Shown piece after piece: positions 1 to 5,480 of a DNA stretch of 5,480 bases. The DNA lies in assembly GCA_016205045.1 (NCBI GenBank), contig JACQJM010000001.1, positions 1 to 5,480 of the forward strand, read 5' to 3'. Position 1 is the stretch's first letter. The number at the start of each line of letters is the position of its first letter. A program made the translations under genes and the position numbers. The notes beneath the pieces were generated by a model. That model was given only the letters and a program-made list of their open reading frames with translations. It was not told the DNA's origin and ran no database searches. The DNA comes from Elusimicrobiota bacterium. GTDB taxonomy: Bacteria > Elusimicrobiota > Elusimicrobia > JACQJN01.

Positions 1-23
1 AGGGGTCAGGGGTGAGGGGTGAG
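1..23 (+). repeat. Tandem G-rich heptamers downstream of gatA
   Basis: Three consecutive 7-base units are present, AGGGGTC, AGGGGTG and AGGGGTG, followed by AG; the array may continue left of the window. Positions 8-18 are complementary to 62-72 with one mismatch, so the gatA mRNA 3' end could pair across a 43-base loop (19-61). That loop is AT-rich and I see no gene, promoter or T-tract in it. The role is unknown; it could be a 3' stem or just two inverted copies of one repeat family. Confidence 0.7.
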
Positions 24-60
24 AATTTTTGAGCCTTTGATTTTTGTCTCTGTTCACTAG

Positions 61-149
61 ACCCTAACCCCTAGCACCCTTCGCAGTGCTTCGGGTACCA
101 GCCGGGGCCCCAGAGGGGCCCAGCGTGCTAGCCCCTAGCCCCTGTGCTA
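61..149 (-). repeat. Repeat cluster encoding the gatA C-terminal tail
   Basis: This GC-rich stretch combines two tandem heptamers AGCCCCT (130-143), a related CTAACCCCTAG (64-74), the inverted pair TAGCAC (72-77) / GTGCTA (125-130), a further direct copy of GTGCTA (144-149), and a perfect 7-bp hairpin (105-121). On the minus strand it begins where similarity to GatA ends and carries the gatA stop. Its composition differs sharply from the rest of gatA. It probably represents inserted or expanded repeat DNA at the end of the gene; that origin is inference. Confidence 0.65.
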
Positions 150-1596
150 TTTTCGGCCACGGGGATTCTTTTTCATAAGCGGCGGCCGCACGAAGCAGCA
201 GCTCTTCCTCAAAGGGTCTGCCTAAAATCTGCAATCCCACCGGCAAACCGCTAGAGGTCTGCCCGCAGGGGAAAGAGATGCCCGCAATCCCAGCCAAGTT
301 GCAGGGAATAGTAAAAATATCCGAGAGATACATCTGGAGAGGGTCGGCCACCTTCTCTTTCAATTTGAATGCCGCGGTGGGCGAGGTGGGGGTGATCAAC
401 AGATCTACATCCCCAAACACATCTTCAAAATCTTTCTTAATCAACGTTCGCACCCTTTGAGCTTTACCATAATAGGCGTCATAATACCCGGAGCTGAGAG
501 CATAGGTTCCCAACATGATGCGCCGTTTCACCTCGGGACCGAATCCCTGGCCTCTGGTTTTCTCGTAGACGTCCAGGAGACTGGTCCCATCTCCTTGATA
601 ACTCATACCGTAGCGAATCCCATCGTAGCGGGCTAGGTTGGCGGAAGCTTCGCTGGGAGCGAGGATATAGTAAGTCGAAACCGCGTACTGCGTGTGCGGC
701 AGAGAAACTTTTTTAACGGGGAGCCCCATCTTTTTAAAAATAGAGATCGCCTCCTCCACTTTTTTACCTACCTCCTTATCCAGTCCCTCGATAAAATATT
801 CTTCCGGCAGGCCTATCCGGATACCTTTCAGTTTCTGGTCCCAATCGGACAAATAATTTTTTGGAGGGGCCGGGGCTGACGTTGAATCGGAGGGATCATG
901 TCCCGCGATCACGGAAAGAATGGTGGCACAGTCACGCACGGTGCGTGAAAAGGGTCCAATTTGATCCAGACTGGAAGCGAACGCGACCAACCCATATCGA
1001 GAGACTAATCCGTAGGTGGGCTTAAGCCCCACCACCCCGCACAACGCCGCAGGTTGACGGATAGAGCCTCCCGTATCCGACCCCAAGGACAGAGGAGACA
1101 TCCCTGCCGCTACTGACGCGGCAGATCCCCCACTTGATCCTCCCGGCACGCATTCCAGATTCCAAGGGTTGCGCGTGGAAAAGTAGGCCGAGTTTTCTGT
1201 GGAAGAACCCATGGCGAACTCGTCCATGTTGGTTTTGCCAACAAAAACCGCGTCTTCGGCTTGCAGTTTCTTGACCACCGTGGCATCATAGGGAGCGACA
1301 AAACCCTTAAGAATCTTGGATCCGCATGTAGTCTCGGTTCCTTTGATGGTGATAAGGTCCTTGATCGCCACGGGCACCCCTGCCAAACGGCCCAAGGATT
1401 TCCCCTGAGAAATCTTTTCGTCCACTCTCTTCGCCTGGGTCAAGGCCTCTTCCTCTAAAACTTGAAGGAAGGCTTTCACTTTTCCATCCACCTTCCGGAT
1501 CCGATCCAAACAGCCACGCACCACCTCCTCGGCCTTGAACTTCTTGGAGCGGACGCCCTCTACAATCTCAGCCGCGGACAATTCAAATAATCCCAT
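64..1596 (-). CDS. gatA: Asp-tRNA(Asn)/Glu-tRNA(Gln) amidotransferase subunit A, with unusual C-terminal tail
   Basis: GatA is the amidase-signature subunit of GatCAB. It releases ammonia from glutamine (or asparagine), which GatB uses to convert Glu-tRNA(Gln) or Asp-tRNA(Asn) to the amidated form. The Ser-cisSer-Lys triad is visible: Lys79 in VAIKDL, Ser154 in PGGSSGGS and Ser178 in GSDTGGSIRQP. The positions equal those I recall for S. aureus GatA, which supports the ATG at 1596. Later conserved blocks are GLKPTYG (190-196), SLDQIGPF (209-216), ITPTSPTAAF (401-410) and GLPVGLQILG (450-459). The family-like sequence ends near residue 482 (ESPWPK). The final 27 or so residues are a Gly/Ala/Ser/Pro-rich tail encoded by repeat DNA (64-149), and the TAG stop lies inside a heptamer repeat. 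At 510 residues it is about 20-25 longer than usual. No Shine-Dalgarno is evident; the upstream 20 bases are AT-rich. The catalytic core looks intact, so it is probably functional. Confidence 0.96.
   Translation of the reverse strand: MGLFELSAAEIVEGVRSKKFKAEEVVRGCLDRIRKVDGKVKAFLQVLEEEALTQAKRVDEKISQGKSLGRLAGVPVAIKDLITIKGTETTCGSKILKGFVAPYDATVVKKLQAEDAVFVGKTNMDEFAMGSSTENSAYFSTRNPWNLECVPGGSSGGSAASVAAGMSPLSLGSDTGGSIRQPAALCGVVGLKPTYGLVSRYGLVAFASSLDQIGPFSRTVRDCATILSVIAGHDPSDSTSAPAPPKNYLSDWDQKLKGIRIGLPEEYFIEGLDKEVGKKVEEAISIFKKMGLPVKKVSLPHTQYAVSTYYILAPSEASANLARYDGIRYGMSYQGDGTSLLDVYEKTRGQGFGPEVKRRIMLGTYALSSGYYDAYYGKAQRVRTLIKKDFEDVFGDVDLLITPTSPTAAFKLKEKVADPLQMYLSDIFTIPCNLAGIAGISFPCGQTSSGLPVGLQILGRPFEEELLLRAAAAYEKESPWPKIAQGLGASTLGPSGAPAGTRSTAKGARG
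105..121. repeat. Perfect 7-bp GC hairpin in the gatA tail
   Basis: GGGCCCC (105-111) and GGGGCCC (115-121) are perfect inverted repeats with a 3-base AGA loop. The hairpin lies inside the coding frame just before the gatA stop. No T-run follows it on the minus strand, so it is not a canonical terminator. Confidence 0.7.
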
Positions 1597-1619
1597 TTTA
1601 TTTAATACTAAGGAAATGA

Positions 1620-1740
1620 AGGGTGGCGCCAGATTTTACCCGACTGCCCCCGTGGGGAAGGGGGAGCCTTTTAGGGGGAAACTCGGGAGGTTTCCCTCCT
1701 CGGGGTTCGGGGGCAAGGGTAAAACTGGCGACAGGACCCT
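1620..1740. repeat. Interrupted palindrome (MITE/REP-like element) filling the gatC-gatA gap
   Basis: Nested complementary arms are seen directly: 1620-1624 AGGGT with 1736-1740 ACCCT; 1627-1632 CGCCAG with 1725-1730; 1634-1641 TTTTACCC with 1717-1724; 1646-1652 GCCCCCG with 1708-1714; and an inner hairpin 1674-1682 with 1690-1698 (nine pairs on the plus strand, one of them G-T) around a 7-base loop. On the transcribed minus strand the centre could instead form GGAGG-GAAA-CCTCC (1699-1686). The AGGGT ends coincide almost exactly with the limits of the gap, 6 bases after the gatC stop and 23 before the gatA start. It encodes no supported protein. It could be a non-autonomous mobile element, a dispersed extragenic palindrome, or a structured mRNA spacer that affects gatA expression. 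It lacks a run of U after the stem, so it is not a classic intrinsic terminator. Confidence 0.78.
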
Positions 1741-1746
1741 GAGTTT

Positions 1747-2034
1747 TCATTCAATCACTTTCTTGACTTTGAATAGGTCAAACTCTCTAACCGGAGCATT
1801 CTTCAAAATCGCCTCCCGATCTTCGAAAGGAACTACTTTATCCTCTCGCATTACACTTTTCAGGCCCAATACCTGGGAAGTGGGTGGAACTTTGGAGGTG
1901 TCAAGCTTTTTGAGTTCCTCCATGGAGGTCAAGATGACTCGGAGCTGAGCCACGAGACGGTTTTTCTCTTCTTCTCCAAGAGTCAACCGCGCCAACTTCG
2001 CCACATGCTCTACTTCCTTTGTTGTTATTTCCAT
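1747..2034 (-). CDS. gatC: Asp-tRNA(Asn)/Glu-tRNA(Gln) amidotransferase subunit C
   Basis: GatC is the small, non-catalytic subunit of GatCAB. It wraps around GatA and stabilises its contact with GatB, so that mischarged Glu-tRNA(Gln) or Asp-tRNA(Asn) is amidated in the cytoplasm. The 95-residue product has the normal family length and layout: the N-terminal segment VEHVAKLARLTLGEEE (8-23), a helical middle with MEELKKLDT (38-46), the PPTSQVLGL linker (50-58), MREDKV, and the C-terminal ILKNAPVREFDLFKVKKVIE. The ATG at 2034 is the only start giving the canonical N-terminus. It follows the pcrA stop by 7 bases. Its upstream region has GGGG only two bases from the start and an AGAGGT about 14 bases upstream, so initiation may depend on translational coupling from pcrA. 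Its stop is 6 bases from the palindromic element at 1620-1740. Confidence 0.96.
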   Translation of the reverse strand: MEITTKEVEHVAKLARLTLGEEEKNRLVAQLRVILTSMEELKKLDTSKVPPTSQVLGLKSVMREDKVVPFEDREAILKNAPVREFDLFKVKKVIE

Positions 2035-2041
2035 GGCCCCA

Positions 2042-4264
2042 TCAAAGTACCTCTAAAGGCGCATACCTCAGCAAAAATTTTCTCTTATACCCATTCTCAA
2101 ACTGAACCGTCACCTTCAACGTCTCTCCTGATCCCGACTGCTCCACCACCTTGCCCGCTCCGAACTCGGGGTGCTTCACCCGCATCCACATGGAAATCTT
2201 GCGGTATACCAAAGAAGAGTTGGGTGGAAGAATGTGCATCTCGGGGGGCGTTACTTTCCCGGTAGACGTTTCTGGCAAAAGTTGAGCCTCTAAAATAAAC
2301 CGTGACGGCATATTGGAGTACACCTGGCCAAATATCCGGCGTGTGGAAGAGTAAGACAAAATCAAAAGATCCTTGGCCCGTGTCATGCCTACGTAACACA
2401 GTCTCCTCTCCTCCTCCAAATCCTCTGGAGATGAATTCGCGGCACCGATGGGAAAGAGTCCTTCTTCCAATCCCGTCAAAAAAACGGCGGGAAATTCCAA
2501 GCCCTTGGCCAAGTGCACGGTCATCAGGGTTACGGCGGACTGATTAGGGTCATAAGCGTCCAGGTCGGTCTGGAGAGAAACACTCTCCAAGTAGCCCGCC
2601 AAACTAGGAACATTCCCCGTGGCCAAAACGATCTCTTCAAACTCCTTGGCCGCATTGACCAATTCCTGGAGGTTATCCAGGCGTGACGCCGCCTCGAGAT
2701 CGGTCTCCACATCTTCTTCCAACTGTTTCAAATAGCCCGATCGGTGTAAAATCTGCTCCAAAATTTGGGCGGGAGGCAGATCCGTCCTCTCTCGCAAATT
2801 CTCCAGAAGCCTCACCAAATCCTGAATCCCCCTGCGACTTCCAGGAGTGAGTCCCTCTATCATCAACTCCTGCCCCAACGCCTCTAGGAGTGACATCCCT
2901 CGATTCATGGCAAACTGCTGGATCTTTTCCTGACTGGTCTTTCCGATGCCGCGCTGAGGCACATTCAAAATGCGGGCGAGATTGATCGAATCGGAAGGAT
3001 TCAGAAGAACGCGGGCATAAGCCAAAACATCTTTGACTTCTTTACGATCATAAAACCGAACAGTGCCGAAGAGCCGGTAAGCAATCTGGGCTCGCCTCAA
3101 GGCTTCTTCAAAAGAACGACTCTGGGCATTGGTGCGGTAAAAAATAGCCACATCACGCAGGCTTCCTCCTTCTTCTACCCACTCTCCGATGCGCTGGGTC
3201 ACCCATCGAGCCTCTTGTGATTCCGTTTGCAGCTCTGTCACCACCACCGTTTCGCCATCCGGTCTTTCTGTCCATAGAGTCTTGGGCTTGCGAGAACGGT
3301 TGTTCTGAATCACCCGTGTTGCGGCGTTTAAAATATTGGGTGTGGAGCGGTAGTTCTGTTCCAGCTTCATCACCTTGGCATCAGAAAAATCTCTCTCAAA
3401 TTCCAGGATGTTGCGTATGTCCGCGCCGCGAAATTTGTACACCGACTGGTCTTCGTCTCCGACGACGCAAAGCTGCCGGTGTTTGCCCGCCAACATCCGG
3501 GTCAAAACATACTGAGCGTGGTTGGTGTCCTGATATTCATCCACCAGGACGTGCATGAAATACTCCTGGTAATACTCCCGAATATCCTGGTGATCTCGGA
3601 GAAGCTCCACACACTTCATCAAGAGATCCCCAAAATCCACGCCTCCGGCCTGGGCTAACTTGGCTTGATATTTCTCATAGACCTTTGCTACCGTTTGACG
3701 GAAGGTTTCCCCTGAAGCCGCCGCATTGATAGCGTAAGACTGAGCGTCCAGAAGATCGTCCTTGGCCCTGGAAATCAGATGCACAAAAAGACTGGCCTTA
3801 TTCTTTTGGTCCGTCAACCCCAGCTCCTTCAAAGCTTCTTGGACCATTTTTTTCTGGTCGTCGTCATCATAGATACTGAAATAGGGAGACAATTTCAGTA
3901 AACCGGCATGTTGACGCAAAAGTCGGGAAGCGAAAGAGTGGAAGGTGTACACCCACACTTTATGCCCTTCCCCCTGGACCAGACTCGAGATCCTCCGGCG
4001 CATTTCCTCCGTCGCTTTATTGGTGAATGTGATCGCCAAAATTCGTCCGGCCGGCACTCCCTGCGCTATCAGGGAAGCAATCCGGTGTGTGATCACGCGA
4101 GTTTTCCCGGTCCCCGCTCCCGCTAAAATGAGCAAAGGCCCCCCGCGATAGGCGGCGGCAGCTTTTTGCTCCGGGTTAAGAGAGTTTAAAAGAGAGGATA
4201 GGGCAGATTCTTCGGTGAGGCTGTCCGTAGAAATGGGATTTAATGGTTGCGATTCAGATGACAT
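2042..4264 (-). CDS. pcrA: PcrA/UvrD-type ATP-dependent 3'-5' DNA helicase
   Basis: This is a superfamily 1A helicase that unwinds DNA in excision and mismatch repair, replication restart and removal of blocked RNA polymerase. Every expected motif is present (numbering from the TTG at 4273): Q-motif NPEQ (33-36), Walker A GAGTGKT (52-58), Ia ITFTNKA (81-87), YTFHSF (109-114), Walker B DEYQDTN (245-251), III GDEDQSVYKFRGAD (272-285), IV QNYRS (306-310), V TVHLAKGLEFP (585-595) and VI YVGMTRAK (627-634). The C-terminus (about 690-743, with VKHPEFGAGKVV and the final YAPLEVL) matches the small Tudor-like domain of PcrA that contacts RNA polymerase, so the protein is full length. Two starts are possible: ATG at 4264 (740 residues) or TTG nine bases upstream (743). 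Neither has a clear Shine-Dalgarno; ATG is preferred by codon only. The stop lies 7 bases before gatC, which implies co-transcription. PcrA versus UvrD naming is conventional. Confidence 0.97.
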   Translation of the reverse strand: MSSESQPLNPISTDSLTEESALSSLLNSLNPEQKAAAAYRGGPLLILAGAGTGKTRVITHRIASLIAQGVPAGRILAITFTNKATEEMRRRISSLVQGEGHKVWVYTFHSFASRLLRQHAGLLKLSPYFSIYDDDDQKKMVQEALKELGLTDQKNKASLFVHLISRAKDDLLDAQSYAINAAASGETFRQTVAKVYEKYQAKLAQAGGVDFGDLLMKCVELLRDHQDIREYYQEYFMHVLVDEYQDTNHAQYVLTRMLAGKHRQLCVVGDEDQSVYKFRGADIRNILEFERDFSDAKVMKLEQNYRSTPNILNAATRVIQNNRSRKPKTLWTERPDGETVVVTELQTESQEARWVTQRIGEWVEEGGSLRDVAIFYRTNAQSRSFEEALRRAQIAYRLFGTVRFYDRKEVKDVLAYARVLLNPSDSINLARILNVPQRGIGKTSQEKIQQFAMNRGMSLLEALGQELMIEGLTPGSRRGIQDLVRLLENLRERTDLPPAQILEQILHRSGYLKQLEEDVETDLEAASRLDNLQELVNAAKEFEEIVLATGNVPSLAGYLESVSLQTDLDAYDPNQSAVTLMTVHLAKGLEFPAVFLTGLEEGLFPIGAANSSPEDLEEERRLCYVGMTRAKDLLILSYSSTRRIFGQVYSNMPSRFILEAQLLPETSTGKVTPPEMHILPPNSSLVYRKISMWMRVKHPEFGAGKVVEQSGSGETLKVTVQFENGYKRKFLLRYAPLEVL

Positions 4265-4297
4265 GGATGTCAATGTTTATAGTTTAGTCTTGAATTT

Positions 4298-5480
4298 TCA
4301 GCCTTGTTTTTGAAGCTTTACTAGGACTTCGATGTGCTCGGTGTGAGGAAACAAATCCAGCGCTTCAATATGTTCTATTTTATAACATTCCAGAAGGACC
4401 TTCAAATCGGAAGAGAGGGCGCGGGGATTGCAGGAAACATATAGGAGATGAGACGGTTTTAATGAGAGAAGTGCCTTAAGCACTTTCGGGTGCGTTCCCG
4501 CGCGTGGCGGGTCCAACACAAACAAAAAATTCTTTCCCTCGTTGGGGGACCAGGAAGAAAGATAATCTTCCACGCGAGCGCAAACAAATTCTGCGTTAGA
4601 AATCCCGTTGAGCTCCGCATTGACGCGCGCATCGTTGACGGCGGACTCCGACATTTCCACGGAAATCAATCGGGACACCATTGGAGCAGCAGAAAAACCG
4701 ATGCCCCCGCAGCCCCCATAAAGATCCAAAAGTCCTTCAGGGCTTTCTTCTTTAATCCATTCCACCAACAAGGCATACAGCTTTTCTGTGCCGAGAGTAT
4801 TGGTTTGAAAGAAGGACCTGGGTGAAACACGAAAGCGTAGCGGTCCCAATTTTTCTTCAATATACCCCGGCCCGTACAGCACCTCCACACGATCTGCCAC
4901 TGCCATGTCAGATTTTTTGGTATTGAGGCCCCATAGGATGGTGGTGGCAGGATAGACCGACTGCACCACCTGAACAAACCCTTCCGGAGAGATTTCTTTC
5001 ACCGCCTGAAGGAACACCATCCTCTGGCCCGTGTTTTTTCCTTCCCTTACCACCAGATGCCTAAGGCAGCCGGAAGAGGATTTCTGGTCGTATCCTTCTA
5101 GCCCTAATCGCTCCGCCCAATTTCGAGTGGCACTCAGGAGAGCCGGGGTCTCGATAGAAAGCAGATGACATTCTTGAAGGTCTAAAGTAACATCCCAGCG
5201 ATTTTTCTTTTTCAAGCCCAGAAAAGTTTTTCCCAGAGTGACTTTCTTGGTGAGGCTATCCTTGATCACTTCCCTTCCGAAAGAAAACTCCATCTTATTC
5301 CGGTAATAAAACACTTTGGGAGACGGATGTATCGGGATAGTTTCCTTCCAGAAAGGGAGGAGCAGAGCCCTCAGACTTTCTTGTTTTTGCTTCAACTGAA
5401 GGTTGTAGGAAAGATTTTGAATAGAACATCCGCCGCATTGTCCGAAATGACGGCATAAAGACAGGGGCTGGGGGTTAGGG
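4298..5480 (-). CDS. rlmD: RlmD/TrmA-family RNA (uracil-C5)-methyltransferase with Fe-S motif, 5' partial
   Basis: This SAM-dependent enzyme probably makes 5-methyluridine in 23S rRNA, or in tRNA, in the cytoplasm. The frame stays open from the stop (TGA, 4300-4298) to the window edge, giving about 393 visible residues. An internal TTG at 5395 is not the true start, because the cluster-binding motif CRHFGQCGGC (Cys9, Cys15, Cys18 of the visible protein) lies upstream of it at about 5426-5455. The expected fourth cluster Cys is in LQECHLL (visible residue 104). Then come SPRSFFQTN (about 219-227), SAM motif I DLYGGCGG (about 252-259; family members usually have DLYCGxG), LDPPRAG (about 322-328), the nucleophile loop YVSCNPR (Cys350) and FPHTEHIE with the catalytic Glu (384). 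Any N-terminal TRAM domain would lie outside the window. The Fe-S motif favours RlmD/RlmCD-type over E. coli-type TrmA, but the exact target uridine cannot be told; the symbol is by family. It ends just upstream of pcrA. Confidence 0.93.
   Translation of the reverse strand, partial: PNPQPLSLCRHFGQCGGCSIQNLSYNLQLKQKQESLRALLLPFWKETIPIHPSPKVFYYRNKMEFSFGREVIKDSLTKKVTLGKTFLGLKKKNRWDVTLDLQECHLLSIETPALLSATRNWAERLGLEGYDQKSSSGCLRHLVVREGKNTGQRMVFLQAVKEISPEGFVQVVQSVYPATTILWGLNTKKSDMAVADRVEVLYGPGYIEEKLGPLRFRVSPRSFFQTNTLGTEKLYALLVEWIKEESPEGLLDLYGGCGGIGFSAAPMVSRLISVEMSESAVNDARVNAELNGISNAEFVCARVEDYLSSWSPNEGKNFLFVLDPPRAGTHPKVLKALLSLKPSHLLYVSCNPRALSSDLKVLLECYKIEHIEALDLFPHTEHIEVLVKLQKQG
5463..5480 (+). repeat. 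Degenerate G-rich heptamers at the right edge, within the methyltransferase frame
   Basis: AGGGGCT, GGGGGTT and AGGG follow with a 7-base period and run off the window. They resemble the units at 1-23 and, on the other strand, at 64-74 and 130-143. On the minus strand they are in frame upstream of the Fe-S Cys motif and would read PNPQPL. This is only two and a half units, so a chance match is possible. Confidence 0.45.

Noticed and set aside
105..121. GC hairpin as an intrinsic terminator of the gat operon
   Set aside because: It lies before the gatA stop codon and no T-rich tract follows it on the transcribed strand.
64..1596. Reading GatA as a general amidase rather than a GatCAB subunit
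   Set aside because: The neighbouring gatC, the GatA-type motif blocks and the triad positions all point to GatA.
1535..1948. Plus-strand open frame of 137 codons crossing the gatC-gatA gap
   Set aside because: It runs antisense to both gatA and gatC, has no domain-like sequence, and its middle is translated palindrome DNA.
3217..3558. Plus-strand open frame of 113 codons antisense to pcrA
   Set aside because: It lies wholly inside a strongly conserved helicase gene and has a Cys/Pro/Arg-rich composition typical of a shadow frame.
4265..4297. Promoter for pcrA between the methyltransferase and pcrA (TATAAA- and TTGACA-like strings)
   Set aside because: The two strings are in the wrong order and spacing for a sigma-70 promoter, and the gap is too short to favour a separate transcription unit.
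4490..4825. Plus-strand open frame of 111 codons antisense to the methyltransferase
   Set aside because: The minus-strand frame carries all catalytic motifs here; the antisense frame has no recognisable family features.

Overview
The window holds four genes, all on the minus strand and closely packed, so they read right to left: a radical-SAM-independent, iron-sulphur-type RNA m5U methyltransferase of the RlmD/TrmA family (5' end cut by the window edge), a PcrA/UvrD superfamily 1 DNA helicase, GatC, and GatA. I see no credible gene on the plus strand and no tRNA, rRNA or CRISPR array. The organism is a bacterium of moderate GC that makes Gln-tRNA and/or Asn-tRNA by the indirect GatCAB route. 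The sequence alone does not fix the phylum. It looks like an uncultured or metagenomic bacterial lineage, which is inference from the gene order and from the repeats sitting against the genes.

Layout in transcription order: the methyltransferase runs from beyond 5480 to 4298. A gap of about 24-33 bp leads to pcrA (4264 or 4273 to 2042). Seven bases later gatC starts (2034 to 1747). About 150 bp then separates gatC from gatA (1596 to 64), and the last 63 bases hold no gene. The first three genes look like one transcription unit, and gatA probably belongs to it. The pairing is RNA modification, DNA repair and tRNA-dependent amidation, so the operon is housekeeping rather than one pathway. GatC and GatA are partners in one enzyme. 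GatB is not in the window and may lie to the left.

The unusual part is the non-coding DNA. The gatC-gatA gap is filled almost end to end by a long interrupted palindrome (1620-1740). It resembles a small mobile or dispersed repeat (MITE-like) and would fold in the operon mRNA. The 3' end of gatA runs into GC-rich repeat DNA, which gives the protein an atypical tail of about 27 residues and places its stop codon inside a heptamer repeat. Related G-rich heptamers (AGGGGYN type) occur at both window edges, and at the right edge they lie in frame with the 5' part of the methyltransferase gene. I found no evidence for a new multi-gene system. The repeats and their effect on gene ends are what deserve a second look.
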